A stretch of DNA of 64,000 bases from an uncultured Paraburkholderia sp. (GCA_940746715.1 CALNWN010000002.1:62001-126000); one strand, 5' to 3'; positions 1-10,150 are shown, counted from the stretch's first letter. Numbers and translations are program-made. Notes: generated from the letters alone by a model not told the origin.

Positions 1-1846
1 CGTGCCGGATCACTTCGTCGAGCGAAGCCTCTCCGGACAATACGTTCGACAGCCCCTTCCCGCGCGAAACGCCGAAGTACTGGTTGAGGTAACCGCGCCG
101 CATGTCGGCGTCGACAAGAATCACGCGTTTTTCGGTGCTGGCCATGATCGCGGCGAGATTCGACGCTACGAACGACTTGCCCACACCGGGGCCCGGCCCC
201 GTCAACAGCAGACGATTGTTGGGCGCGTCGAGCATCGCAAAACGCAGTGCGGTGCGTAGACTGCGCAAGCTTTCAATAGACGGCTCGTCAGGGCGTACCG
301 CCGCGAGCAGTGCGAGGCCCGAGCGGCGGGTGCGAATCGCTTCGTCGAGCGTGCGCTGTTCCGTCGAGTAGGGAATCGCGCCATACACGTTGAGCCCGGC
401 GTAGCGTTCAATGTCCTGGACATCCGTGATACCGCCATAGAAGTGCTCGCGTGCAAAAGCAGTCGCGACGCCGATCATCAAGCCGGCAATCAACGCAAGA
501 CCCATCACGAGCGGCTTTTTCGGTTGAACCGGCTCTTCCGGAATGCGCGCGGTATCTACTTGCCGGACATTGCCGACCTTGCCGGCCGACACCAGCTTCA
601 GCTGCTGCAAATTGTTCAGCGCGCCGAGGTAGACGTCCGTATTGACCTGCACGTCGCGCATCAACGCCACCGTACCCTGCTCCAGATTCGGCAGCGATTT
701 TATCCGGCCGTCTATCGCCTGGAGCCGCGCCTTCATCGCGGCGATCTGCTGTTCTACTGCGCGCACCGAAGGATGATCGGGCGAGTAGCCGCTCGCCAGT
801 TCGGCGCGCTTTTGCTGCAAGGTCAACAGATTGGTTTGCCACGCAACCGTCTCCTGCAAAAGCGTCTATGCTTCGAGACCGAGGTCGTATGTGCCCTTCG
901 AATTCCGGTAGGCGTTGTAGCGTTGTTCTGCCTGTTCCACATCGTGTTTCAGGCCCGGCAACAGTCCCTCCAGAAATGCGGCAGACTTGTTAGTCTCGGC
1001 TGCTTTGCGCTTGATGTTTTGCGCAACGTACGCACTCCCAAGAGAATTGAGAATGGCGGTGATCTGCTCCGGGTCTCTGCCACGCAGCGATGCAGTAATG
1101 ATGTCGCTCTGCTTGCCTTTCTGTTCGACGGTTAGCTTCTTCTGCAGCGCTTCGAGCGTCAGGAGTTTCGAATAACGTGTGAGAGAAAATGCCGCCCCCT
1201 GCTTGCCGCTTATTTGATTAACGAGCAGTCGGAACTGGCCAATGCTTTGATTCGAAACTATCGGTTCTCCCACCACCCCTTCGATCGGCGAATCGAGGTC
1301 CGACTGTGTGACGCGAAACCGGTTATTGCCGAGCAACGTGAGCTTGAAGCCCTTGCCGATGAGGCCGGACGGCACGTCGAATTGCTCGACCGCAATCGAT
1401 TTGCTCCCCCAGCAGAAGCCACCCATACCCAACAGTCCCGGATTGGACAGGGAGCTATTGTTATCGGCTATCAGCCAGCCGATGAGCGGAAAACGGCGCG
1501 GCGCGGCGTCGATATAAAGGCGAAGATCGTTCACCGCCTGATCGACCACCGCGCGCGACTGCAGGATTTCGACTTCACCTTCCGCCTGCGTTTTGACGTC
1601 GAAGAGAGACGATACGTCGCCGAGTAATGACGTCGCGCTGGTCGGGTTGTCCTCCTCGACCTGAATCATGATGTTGGCTTCGTAGTTCGGACGCGCCAGA
1701 AACGCATACGCGGTGCCGAGAAGCACGATTACGGCGCAAATTGCTGCAATCAACCAACGGCTTCCGACCAGCACATCCACATAGCGAATGAGATCGGCAT
1801 CCTCGTCGACTGGATCACCCACGGTCATGTCAATTTTATTGTTCAT
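1..1846 (-). pseudogene. bceF: Wzc/BceF-type exopolysaccharide tyrosine kinase, interrupted by an internal TAG
   Basis: This is a polysaccharide co-polymerase with an autophosphorylating tyrosine kinase domain, an inner-membrane protein controlling polymer length and export. The N-terminal 326 residues hold a Wzz-type domain with a first membrane segment near residues 30-55 (SRWLIAAICAVIVLLGTAYA). The reading frame stops at TAG 866-868, then continues uninterrupted to the left edge with a second membrane segment, the Walker A motif GPGPGVGKSF and the Walker A' motif ILVDADMRRG. A CAG to TAG change between LEA and TLLQE explains the stop. The gene runs off the window, so its C-terminal tyrosine cluster is not visible. 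It lies 15 bases downstream of the phosphatase gene in the same operon. As written only a kinase-less Wzz fragment would be made. Family assignment is firm; inactivation follows if the TAG is real. Confidence 0.85.
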
Positions 1847-1861
1847 CGTCTCTACGTCTCT

Positions 1862-2299
1862 CTAAGCGAGTGCCTTAATGCGCGACGTCCAGGATTCAGT
1901 GCCACGAGCGATCAACTCGTACACCTCGTAAAAATGCGAGAGCGGCTTGCGATAAGGATCGGGCACATCCAAATCTTCTGCGTCGCCGAGCCGGAAGACC
2001 TTGCCTCGCGCCGACGGATGCCTGCGCATGATTTCTTGCCTGTGCACACGCTCCATCGTCAGGATCAGATCAGTCGCGCTGACCAATGCCGCATTCAACG
2101 GGCGCGCGCGATGCTTCGAAATGTCCAGTCCGTTCTCGGCACAGACATGGATAGCAGCGGGATCCGCGGCATATCCAGTCAATGCGTCGAGTCCTGCCGA
2201 CTCCCCCGCGATTCCCTTGAGTTCACGACGCAGCAGGTATTCAGCCATCGGGCTTCGGCAGATATTGCCGACGCAAACCACCAGCATGCTTCTGATCAT
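1862..2299 (-). CDS. bceD: Low-molecular-weight protein-tyrosine phosphatase of the exopolysaccharide cluster (Wzb/BceD type)
   Basis: This 145-residue protein dephosphorylates the cognate Wzc-type kinase in the cytoplasm, allowing cycling of polymer export. The P-loop CVGNICRSP starts at residue 9 (catalytic Cys9, Arg15), and the general-acid motif DPY lies near residues 114-116. Length is normal for the family and no lesion is seen. The ATG overlaps the upstream exporter gene's TGA in an ATGA, so the two are probably translationally coupled. The kinase gene it should regulate, 15 bases downstream, is broken, so this phosphatase may be an intact enzyme without its local partner. The gene name follows cluster context and motif rather than alignment. 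Confidence 0.9.
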   Translation of the reverse strand: MIRSMLVVCVGNICRSPMAEYLLRRELKGIAGESAGLDALTGYAADPAAIHVCAENGLDISKHRARPLNAALVSATDLILTMERVHRQEIMRRHPSARGKVFRLGDAEDLDVPDPYRKPLSHFYEVYELIARGTESWTSRIKALA

Positions 2300-3468
2300 T
2301 TCCCGGCGATCGCTCCGTAAAGTGCCGCATTCACGGCGGGCAGCAGGAGATTCAGCACACGGCTGAAACGAACGAGACTGTTTCCGTCCACGTAGACAAT
2401 GTCGTGCGGCTCCAGCGCAAACTGATTGGCGAGCACCATCGACACGGGCGATTTGGCGTCCAGGTGATACACCTGTGGGCTCGCGCTCAACGAGTCACGG
2501 ATCACATAAACTTCCGACGCATCCGCGGAATTGCTGTTGATGCTGCCGGCCTGCGAAATGGCCTCGCTAAGCGACAAGGTGCCGTCACGCATGGGGAGTG
2601 CAGTCGACGGCCTGGAAACTTCGCCCATCACGTACACGCCGCTGTCGTCGCGCGCGCGCACCCGAAGCAGGTCGCCGTCGCGCAGAATGATCCTGGCGGG
2701 ATTGAAGCCCCCTTCGAACATCGACGTCATGTCGAGCGGATACGAGCGGCCGTCGCGAACGAGGACAAGCCGGCTCTGATCCGCCGTCGCGGCAAACCCG
2801 CCCGCTCGGCTCACCGCGTCGTACAGCGTCATTGGAATGTCGTTCAGCGGCTGGGCACCGGGCGTGTGCACTTCACCGTCGACAAAAATCTGTCGCGCGC
2901 GAAACGACGCCATGCGCACCGTAACCTGCGGGTTAAGGAACGCTTTAGTCAGTCGAAGCGCGAGCGCCTGCTGAATCTGGTCGGTCGTCATGCCCGCAGC
3001 GTGCAAGGTCCCTGCATACGGAAATTGCAGATTGCCGCGCTGGTCCACGACGAATCCCGGAACCGAGTCAGACGTGCGCGTCGCCGCCTGTCCGGGCGCT
3101 CCCTGCGCAACCGCGAGCTCCGGATGATCCCAGACCGTAATCTGCAGGACGTCCCCTGCTCCCACCACATACGGTGAAGGTTTTACCGAGAGCTCGCGCA
3201 CCGCCTCATCGAGATCTTTAGTGCGAGTCGCACGCAGCCTATGAATGAGCGTTGCGTCGATATTCATGATCGGCACAGGCGCTGCCTCTGCACGCGCCTC
3301 AGTATCGTGAGAGACCGCAATGGTTGCAGGCTTGACCATCTTCATGCCGGGCGCTGCTGCGCATCCCGCCAACGCGATGGGAAGCGCCAACGCTACCGCG
3401 TTAAACATCGCACCCCTTGACTTGCGACTACCCCAAGCGCGTGCAATCTGTTTGTCCCGCTTTCGCAT
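2296..3468 (-). CDS. bceE: Polysaccharide export outer-membrane lipoprotein (Wza/BceE type)
   Basis: This 390-residue protein should form the outer-membrane export channel for exopolysaccharide. A signal peptide with the lipobox LAGC lies around residues 32-36 after the hydrophobic stretch AVALALPIALAG, so it is predicted to be a lipoprotein. The polysaccharide-export domain begins near residue 97 (PYVVGAGDVLQITVWDHPE) and is followed by two SLBB-like repeats (IFVDGEVHTPGAQPL; VYVMGEVSRPSTALP). The first ATG gives a longer, basic N-terminus; an internal ATG at residue 21 would give a more compact lipoprotein signal and is an alternative start. No frameshift or stop is seen. It is the second gene of the minus-strand cluster, after the truncated glycosyltransferase and before the phosphatase. 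Confidence 0.9.
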   Translation of the reverse strand: MRKRDKQIARAWGSRKSRGAMFNAVALALPIALAGCAAAPGMKMVKPATIAVSHDTEARAEAAPVPIMNIDATLIHRLRATRTKDLDEAVRELSVKPSPYVVGAGDVLQITVWDHPELAVAQGAPGQAATRTSDSVPGFVVDQRGNLQFPYAGTLHAAGMTTDQIQQALALRLTKAFLNPQVTVRMASFRARQIFVDGEVHTPGAQPLNDIPMTLYDAVSRAGGFAATADQSRLVLVRDGRSYPLDMTSMFEGGFNPARIILRDGDLLRVRARDDSGVYVMGEVSRPSTALPMRDGTLSLSEAISQAGSINSNSADASEVYVIRDSLSASPQVYHLDAKSPVSMVLANQFALEPHDIVYVDGNSLVRFSRVLNLLLPAVNAALYGAIAGK

Positions 3469-3536
3469 ACATCCCCTTTACAACACGTTTGATAACGATT
3501 CCGCGAACCATGCGCGTCACGCAAGGTTCTGAGAAT

Positions 3537-4304
3537 TCAGTACGCCTGAGTGCCGACAAACCCGCGAAGAATCGTGGCAAAGACAATCCGCAGATCGAGT
3601 GCGAATGACCAATGGCGCAGGTAGTACAGATCGTGTTCGACGCGCGCGGCCATCTTCTCTACTCGCTCGGTTTCTCCGCGATGCCCGTTCACCTGTGCCC
3701 ATCCGGTGATGCCGGGCTTGATGCGGTAACGATCCATGTACCCGCTAATCTGCTTGCGGTAGAGATCGTCGTGCTCGATGGCGTGCGGACGCGGCCCGAC
3801 CACCGACATTTCGCCGCGAAGTACATTGATGAACTGGGGTAGTTCGTCGAGGCTCGTGCGGCGCAAAAAGCGCCCGACCCGTGTGATGGGCGGATCATCG
3901 CGAGTGGCCTGCCTGACCACACCCTGTTCCGGGGCACGAATACGCATGGACCTGAACTTGTAGATAGAGAACGTGCGTCCGTTCAGCCCTTTGCGGCGCT
4001 GCCGGAAAAACACCGGACCGGGCGACGAACATTTGACGCATACCGCAATGCCCAGCATCAGCGGTGACAGCGCGAGCATCGACTGCATGCATTGTTCAGG
4101 TGCAAAGCCGCCCGCGTCGGAGAAATCGCGCTCCGGCGCTTCTTTACACGTCCTGCGGCACATGAGCGCTGCGCCGTAATACCTTAAAACAATGGAAAAT
4201 CCCTTCCTGTATATGCAGATGTCGTGCGCATCATCGCAAACAATGATATATAGACGCGCTTTGTCTTCAGAAAAAATCGCCAAAAAATCAGCCAAACTCC
4301 TCAT
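3537..4304 (-). pseudogene. Priming sugar-phosphate transferase (WcaJ/BceB-like), 5'-truncated
   Basis: The C-terminal part is a bacterial sugar transferase domain that loads the first sugar phosphate onto undecaprenyl phosphate. Visible family motifs are SSPGPVFFRQRR, YKFRSMR, TSLDELPQ, VGPRPHA and KPGITGWAQVNG, and the end RGFVGTQAY is typical. Family members usually have about 460 residues with four or five N-terminal membrane segments. Here only about 180 catalytic residues follow roughly 75 residues of unrelated, Cys-rich translation encoded by AT-rich DNA that looks intergenic. The catalytic domain also starts abruptly at QCMQSMLALSPLML. I infer loss of the 5' half. The remaining catalytic core could still be expressed from an internal start, but it would lack its membrane domain. 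Confidence 0.75.
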
Positions 4305-4473
4305 CAGGCGTGTAAGGATGTCAATTGGATAAATGCGCCGTCTGGGTGCATCTTTTATATGAGCCTGATGTCTCGAACTGCCAATTTGTTGGCCGATTCA
4401 GCCATGTAATAATGGACTGCAAACCAATCGTATAGGATTGGTTCACAACAAGAAAAGACAGAGCTAGAAGGCT
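4305..4473. promoter_or_regulatory. AT-rich divergent intergenic region between the EPS cluster and the GlxA/AraC-type regulator
   Basis: This stretch, with the AT-rich DNA from about 4180, is markedly richer in A and T than its surroundings and separates two divergent transcription units. It is the natural place for the exopolysaccharide promoter and operators of the adjacent regulator. I could not identify a confident -35/-10 pair or an inverted-repeat operator. Confidence 0.35.
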
Positions 4474-5503
4474 TTGCAGGCCAATACATTCCGGGGAAAA
4501 AAGATAGAGCTAATAGAGACTCTGCCGCGCTGCACACCGCACAATGTCGCAGCGACGCGAAGGACTGAGGTAACGCATGTCGACATCGCATTGTTCAATG
4601 GTTTCGCCTTGCCGAAAGTCGCGGCGATCATCGAAGTCTTTCACAAGGCCAATGCGCTAACCGCGTCGCAGCGCTCGGGCCGCGTCTATTACGACGTTTC
4701 ATTACTGTCGGCCGCAGGCGGCCGCATTGCGAGTTCTTCGTCGGTCTTCGTCTGGACGGAAAGCGTCGAAACGCATAGAGGCACCAATGACCGCCATTTG
4801 CTGTTTATTGCGGGCGGTGCGGGCGTTCAGCACGCATGCCGCGATGAGCGCCTCAGCGCCTGGCTGCGGCGCCGCCATCCTTTCAGCGAGATCGTTCATC
4901 CCATTGCGGAAGGCCGGCAGCTTCTGGAGGTAACCGGACTGCCGAGCCGCTATTGTCCTCTCATGTACGGCGAGCAGGACGCGCACGAGCCGTATTCGAA
5001 ACGCTCGCTCACCGAGGCGCCCACAGCCGTCAGGACGGCATTACGACTTGTGGAAGAACATCTGGGCCCCGACCTCGCGAGGCAGATCGCGGAGTCTATC
5101 GCGCCGGAGCATAGAACGCCATTCAGCAACGCGGCGACGCATGCCGCGTCACATCAGGTCAGCGAGAAGATCATGGCTTCCGTTCGCTGGCTGGAAGCGA
5201 ATGTCGACCGCCCCATTTCCATCGACGCAGCAGCCCAGGTCGCCGCCATGAGCGAGCGCAACTTCTTGCGGCGCTTCAAGAGCGAAATCGGCATGACGCC
5301 TTCGGACTATCTGCTTCGAGCCCGTTTGAACATGAGTTGCCGGATGCTGATCGAGTCGCGTTTGCCGGTCGACAAGATCGCGCGGCGTTGTGGGATCGGC
5401 AGCGGTGGTCAGTTGGCCAAACAGGCTATTCAGAAAGTATCTCGCCACGACGCCCTCCGACTATCGGACGAGCAACGGCGCACCGTTGAGCAGTCCGTCC
5501 TGA
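4474..5503 (+). pseudogene. GlxA-family AraC-type transcriptional regulator, frameshifted near its C-terminus
   Basis: The N-terminal half is a DJ-1/PfpI-like domain (DIALFNGFALPKVAAIIEVF). The C-terminal half is an AraC-type double helix-turn-helix (ISIDAAAQVAAMSERNFLRR; GMTPSDYLLRARL). TTG at 4474 is the likely start, with GAAGG seven bases upstream and conserved-looking sequence directly after it. After IARRCGIGSGGQLAK the frame shifts near 5425-5432. In the +1 frame the family-typical LFRKYLATTPSDYRTSN follows and stops at TGA 5501-5503. Without correction the reading frame runs on to 5880 through unrelated sequence. The lesion hits the second helix-turn-helix, so DNA binding is probably lost. 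Position suggests it controlled the divergent exopolysaccharide genes. Confidence 0.8.
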
Positions 5504-5653
5504 GCGGGCGCATCGCTCTCTTGTTCGTTTCTGTCACGCCGCTTTTGTCAGGCTTTGTCAGAGCGTTCCTGTCGCGCAGCACTGGCTGCGCCGCCTGTTT
5601 GCATCCTGCGGCTACCGCCGGCTACACGTTCATCCACTCCGTCACTCCCACTA

Positions 5654-5880
5654 TGATCCACGCAACTGCGCGCCGCCCGTCCTTTCATGCCCAGGGCGCT
5701 CGCGCCTTCTATCGCGGCAACCCCGTGTACACGCAGGCGGCACCGCTTCGAATTGGTCTGCGTCTATGGGGTATCGACGAATATGAGGTGCTGCGTTGGG
5801 GCGAGAGTCTGCCCACGCTGGGCGGCCGCATCGCGTGGGACATCATGCACGTCCCGATAGCGATGGCGCCGACATGGTGA
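5654..5880 (+). CDS. Possible small hypothetical protein
   Basis: An ATG-initiated stretch of 75 codons (beginning MIHATARRPSFHAQGARAF) shares the frame of the read-through tail of the regulator gene. The composition is protein-like (LRIGLRLWGIDEYEVLRWG), but I recognise no family and see no convincing ribosome binding site. It may be an independent small gene or chance coding potential in GC-rich DNA. Confidence 0.2.
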
Positions 5881-6525
5881 TCCACCTCGTGCGGTCGTCG
5901 GCGGCAATACTCAGTTCGTTTTGCTGGAACTGCGTGGGTGCAAACCGGGCAATGTACCGCGCAACGCGTTCCTCCACGCTCAACGTGGCTGTATTTTCGG
6001 GCGACCCGCGACGTTTGCCTACACCGCGTTACGGGCTATGGGCGATTGCCGGCAAACGCTCCGAAGCAGAAACGGTCCACGAGGTCGTCCGGACGCTCGT
6101 GTTTCCACGCATGATGGACGCACGCTGACACCGGTGCGTCACGTTTCCCTACGCTGACAACCTGCTCATCCCTGTTCGTTTCTCCGTTACGCGATTCGCT
6201 TCCCTGCTGGCGAACGGCGCGCGCCATAGTAACTTTCCTAGCGGTATCAACGTTCGCGCGGCAACGCCGCCGGCGCCGCTGCATGCGGTGCAACTGACCG
6301 CCTGCCTGAGTTGACCGCTAATCAGCCTGCAATCCGTAGCTAACGGCGGCCCGTCGGCGGCTCATCGGCGGCCGTATCCGTCTGATCGGCGATACGCGTG
6401 CCTTCCGCGGCCCTCCTGTGTCTATTCCACCCACCGCGATTTGCTTACGGCGAAACATCGGTTCGCCGAGCGGACACCCGCAGGTACGATGGCTCGGACT
6501 ATGCATCTCTAACATTTCGCCCGCC
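5881..6525. other. Stretch with no supported gene
   Basis: I see no recognisable coding region, RNA gene or repeat here. Open frames exist on both strands but their translations are Arg/Ala-rich and match nothing I know. The last part should carry the promoter of the sulfonate-binding protein gene. Confidence 0.5.
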
Positions 6526-7524
6526 ATGTCCACGACAAAAACACCCAATCACCGCCGCTCATTCATCAAGCTCTCAGTAGGCGCCGCTGCGGCGGCCGCA
6601 TCCGTCGCCGTGTCGCCGCTCGTCTCGCCGCTCGCATTTGCGCAGGCGCCCTCGCAGGGCACGCCGCGTTCTCTACGCATCGGCAATCAGAAAGGCTATC
6701 TGAATCTGCTGAAAGGGCGCGGCACGCTCGAAAAGCGCCTCGCGCCGCTCAATGTGTCGGTCAGCTGGACGGAGTTCGCCGCCGGTCCGGTGCAGTTGGA
6801 GGCGCTCAATGTCGGCTCGATCGATTTCGGCGATGTCGGCGAAGCGCCGCCCATCTTCGCGCAGGCCGCCGGTGCGCCGCTTGCGTATGTGGCAGCGACC
6901 GTTCCGCGTCCGCAATCCGAAGCCGTGCTGGGGCCGCCGGGCTCGCCGATCCGCTCGGTCGCGGACCTGAAAGGCAGGAAGATCGCGCTCAACCGGGGCA
7001 GCAACGTCCACTACTTCCTCGTCAAGCTGCTGCGGCAGCACGGCCTGCAATACTCGGACGTGAAAGTGGCCTTCCTCGCGCCCGCCGACGCGCGCGGCGT
7101 TCGAGCGTGCATCCATCGACGCATGGGTGATCTGGGAGCCGTTCTTTGCCGCCGCGCAAAAATCGCTTGGCGCGCGCGTGCTGGCGGACGCGAGCGGCGT
7201 GGTCGGCAATCGCGGGTACTACTTCTCGTCGCAGAGCTATCTGGCGAAGAATCCCGACGTGATCCGGATCGTGATCGAGGAAATCGAAAAAATCGACCAA
7301 TGGGGCAGCCGTAACAAGGACCAGCTGTCGAGCGAGCTCGCGCAACTGTGGGGCCTGCCAAGCCGGTAGTGGACGCCGTCGTGGCGCGCCAGCAGTTCGG
7401 CACCGAGCGCATCACGCGCGCCATTCTTGGCGAGCAGCAGCAGATCGCGGATGCGTTCCTCGACTTGGGCCTGATCCCGAAACACGTCGACGTGCTGAGG
7501 GCCGGACCGCCGAACCTCGCCTGA
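6526..7524 (+). pseudogene. ssuA: Aliphatic sulfonate ABC transporter substrate-binding protein (SsuA-like), two frameshifts
   Basis: The gene encoded a periplasmic sulfonate-binding protein. It opens with a twin-arginine-like signal (HRRSFIKLSV, residues 9-18) and an Ala-rich hydrophobic core. The mature part starts with SLRIGNQKGYLNLLKGRG and contains DFGDVGEAPPIFAQAAG, typical of SsuA. The frame breaks near 7095 (LAPADAR, then FERASIDAWVIWEPF in another frame). It breaks again near 7358, after QLWGLP, with the end (AILGEQQQIADAFLDLGLIP) in the third frame, stopping at 7522-7524. No ssuB or ssuC partner is adjacent. The downstream SBP56 gene suggests a C1-sulfur theme. Family identity is firm; the protein is non-functional if both indels are real. 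Confidence 0.85.
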
Positions 7525-7723
7525 GCGGCAGACGACAGGCGACAACCGCACCGGCAACCGCGCGCCACCCGGTTCAACGGATAACCCGGCAAAAGTCAGG
7601 GTTGCTCTCCCGAGAACCGTGGACTAAATCTAAAGCCGGGGCGCGCCGAGCGCGTGCAATGTGTTGTTCAACGCGCGAAGCCGCCCCGCCCGCGCCCCGA
7701 GCCAGACAGAAGGAGACACCGTC

Positions 7724-9127
7724 ATGGGTATGCGCCCCGATCCGACCTTCCACGCGTCGCCCCGGCTTGCGATGGACGCGCCCGCGGAAGAATTCGCCTA
7801 CACGCTGCTGCTGAGCCCCGACCTCTCGCAACCGGACGCGCTGGCCGTCATCGACGTGAAGCCCGGCTCGCCGACCTATAGCCAAGTGGTCCACACCGTG
7901 CCGGTGCCGAACAAGGGCGACGAGTTCCATCATTTCGGCTGGAACGCCTGCTCGTCGGCGCTCTCGCCGCTCACCGGGCACGCCTTTCTCGAGCGGCGCT
8001 ATCTGATCATTCCGGGCATGCGCTCGTCGCGCATCTACATTGTCGATACGAAGCCGCATCCGACCTAGGCGAAGATTCACAAGATCATCGAGCCCGAGGA
8101 AATCTTCCGCAAAACCGGCTATTCGCGTCCGCATACCGTGCATTGCGGGCCGGAGGGCATTTACGTGAGCACGCTCGGCGGCGCGGGGCCGGATGGGACC
8201 GACGGGCCGCCCGGCATTTTCATCATGGACTGCGAAACGTTCGAGGTGCTCGGCCGCTGGGAAATCGACCGCGGTCTGCAGCAGAAGCACTACGACTTCT
8301 GGTGGAACCTGCCGCGCGACTACATGGTGTCGAGCGAATGGGCGCTGCCGCCGCAGTTCGAAAATGGCATCGTGCCCGAGGACCTGCTCGCGAACCGCTA
8401 CGGGCATGTCGTGCACTTCTGGGACCTGCGCGCCCGCCGCAACGTGCAGACCATCGATCTCGGCGCGAATCATCAGATGGCGCTCGAAGTGCGGCCCGCG
8501 CACGACCCGAGCCGCGAGTACGGCTTTATCGGCGTGGTGGTGGACACGACCAACCTCGAAGGCTCGATCTGGACGTGGTGGCGCGACGGCGGTCAGTTCC
8601 ATATCGAGAAAACGGCGACCATCCCGCCCGAGCCCGCGGACCCTGCAGCGCTGCCGCCGCTTCTGCAAGGCTTCGGCGCGGTGCCGCCGCTCGTCACGGA
8701 CATCGATCTGTCCATCGACGACCGATTCCTCTACGTCGCCTGCTGGGGCACCGGCGAAATGCGTCAGTACGACGTGACCGAGCCGCGCAAGCCGAAGCTC
8801 ACGGGCTCGGTGCATCTTGGCGGCATCGCGCGGCGCACGCCGCATCCGAACGGCAAAACCTTCGCGGGCGGCCCGCAGATGGTCGAGATCAGCCGCGACG
8901 GCAGGCGCGTCTATTGGACCAACTCGCTTTACTCGACGTGGGACAACCCGTTCTACCCGAACGGCGTGCCGGCCGCCCAGGTCATGGCGCATGCCGATCC
9001 GGCAGGCGGTCTCGCGCTCGCGGACGATTTCTGGGTGAAGTTTCCCGACGGCTACCGCGCGCACCAGATTCGTCTGGAAGGCGGCGACTGCTCGACGGAT
9101 TCGTTCTGCTACCCGTCGGTGGCGTTT
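7724..9127 (+). pseudogene. mtoX: Selenium-binding protein 56 / methanethiol oxidase family protein, internal TAG and lost stop
   Basis: SBP56-family enzymes include the periplasmic methanethiol oxidase MtoX, which converts methanethiol to formaldehyde, hydrogen sulfide and hydrogen peroxide. ATG 7724 follows a good AGAAGGAG. Family-typical stretches are FHHFGWNACSSA, RPHTVHCGPEGIYVSTLGG, YDFWWNLPRDYMVSSEW, GHVVHFWDLR, DIDLSIDDRFLYVACWGTG and GGPQMVEISRDGRRVYWTNS. An in-frame TAG at 8066-8068 lies between KPHPT and AKIHKIIEPEE, consistent with CAG to TAG. At the 3' end (SFCYPSVAF) no stop is present and the frame runs on to 9853 across the next gene. No signal peptide is obvious. The SBP56 assignment is secure; methanethiol as substrate is inferred. 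Confidence 0.85.
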
Positions 9128-9803
9128 GAGCACAGGCTGGGCGCAGGGCGGCCTGTGGCTCGCGGTGGTCGCCAGCGGTTGTTACCACGGCGTCAATCCG
9201 GCGATGGGATGGCCGCTCGCCGTCTCGAATGCGCTGATGCAAAGGAAGGCGTCCGCCCTTTTCAGCGCGCTCTTCTGGCTCGCCGCCGGTCATGTGCTGG
9301 CCATCATCCTGATGATGCTGCCGTTCGCGATGCTCGGCGCGCTGCTCGCCTGGCAACACGAGCTTCAGACGGGCGCGAGCGTGCTCGTGATCGGCTTCGG
9401 CGTCGTGCTGCTGGTCTCGCGGCGTCACCCGCGGGTGCTCGCGCGCATTGCGCCGTCGCGGCTCGCGCTGTGGTCGTTCGCGATCGCGCTCGCTCACGGC
9501 GCGGGACTAATGCTCGTGCCGACCTACCTCGGTCTGTGCCGCGCCGGCGACCAGGACCGTGCGCACGAGGCCGCGCAGACTCTGATGCAGTCGCGGCTCG
9601 GCATGGCGCTCGTTGTCTCCGGCGTGCATGCCGTCGCGATGGTGCTCGCGGGCGGAGTCATCGCGTGGCTCGTCTACCGGTATCTGGGCCTGCGGTTCGT
9701 GTCGCGCAGCTGGTTCAACCTGGACGCCGTGTGGGCCTTGAGTTTCATTCTCGTCGGCACGGTTGCGCTGCTGCTCAATGCCGGCGAAGTGCCGCTCTCG
9801 TGA
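9126..9803 (+). CDS. Polytopic inner-membrane protein of unknown function downstream of the SBP56 gene
   Basis: About 225 residues with roughly six predicted membrane segments, for example GGLWLAVVASGCYHGV, FSALFWLAAGHVLAIILMML, GVVLLVSRRH, MALVVSGVHAVAMVLAGGVI and ALSFILVGTVALLLNAG. A conserved-looking GCYHGVNPAMGW lies near the N-terminus and AHGAGLMLVPTY in the middle. The start is a TTG at 9126 that overlaps the end of the SBP56 frame, implying the same operon and possibly coupling. I do not recognise the family; the His-containing loops recall metal-transport or copper-handling membrane proteins but this is weak. No internal lesion is visible. A small change at the junction may have cost both the SBP56 stop and a better start codon here. 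Confidence 0.65.
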   Translation: MSTGWAQGGLWLAVVASGCYHGVNPAMGWPLAVSNALMQRKASALFSALFWLAAGHVLAIILMMLPFAMLGALLAWQHELQTGASVLVIGFGVVLLVSRRHPRVLARIAPSRLALWSFAIALAHGAGLMLVPTYLGLCRAGDQDRAHEAAQTLMQSRLGMALVVSGVHAVAMVLAGGVIAWLVYRYLGLRFVSRSWFNLDAVWALSFILVGTVALLLNAGEVPLS

Positions 9804-9915
9804 GAGGACCGGACACCGCGCGGCCTAGCGCGAACCGCGTCCGGGAAGGTTGAAGGTCGGGTAGCGAAGACTGCGTTTGCCCGCGTGGCGCATCGTCGCC
9901 GCTGCGACGCCCGCG

Positions 9916-10150
9916 CTATTCGACGTTCGACGCCTCGCGAACGACGGCCGACACACTGTCGAAATTGCGGTCAACCATTTATTTTAGCACGGCGAGCACT
10001 TCGCCGTCCGCGCCGTGGCGTTGCGCGAATTCGACCAGCTTGTCGCGCGTGGTCGGGAACTGGGCGCCTTCGAGCGTGCGTGCAATGTCGTCCAGACGCG
10101 GTTCGTCGGGATGCCGGTGGTTCTGCGAGCGGGGCGGGATGCTGAGCCAT
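9916..10150 (-). pseudogene. DUF2795-like small protein, one frameshift and one TAA
   Basis: ATG 10150 has an AAGGAG eight bases upstream. After about seven codons the frame shifts in a C-run near 10128. The next frame reads HPDEPRLDDIARTLEGAQF, then DKLVEFAQRHGADGEVLAVL, which resembles the DUF2795 pattern of a short helical domain with a GADxxVL segment. TAA at 9979-9981 interrupts it just before MVDRNFDSVSAVVREASNVE and the TAG stop at 9916-9918; CAA to TAA explains this. The function of DUF2795 is not known. It is probably an independent small gene beside the mutarotase gene. Confidence 0.6.

Noticed and set aside
5504..5880. C-terminal extension of the GlxA/AraC-type regulator by about 125 residues.
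   Set aside because: The family-typical C-terminus and stop are found in the +1 frame at 5501-5503, so the extension is frameshift read-through.
7574..9133. A 519-codon minus-strand open frame under the SBP56 gene.
   Set aside because: Antisense to a clear SBP56 coding sequence, with no domain of its own.
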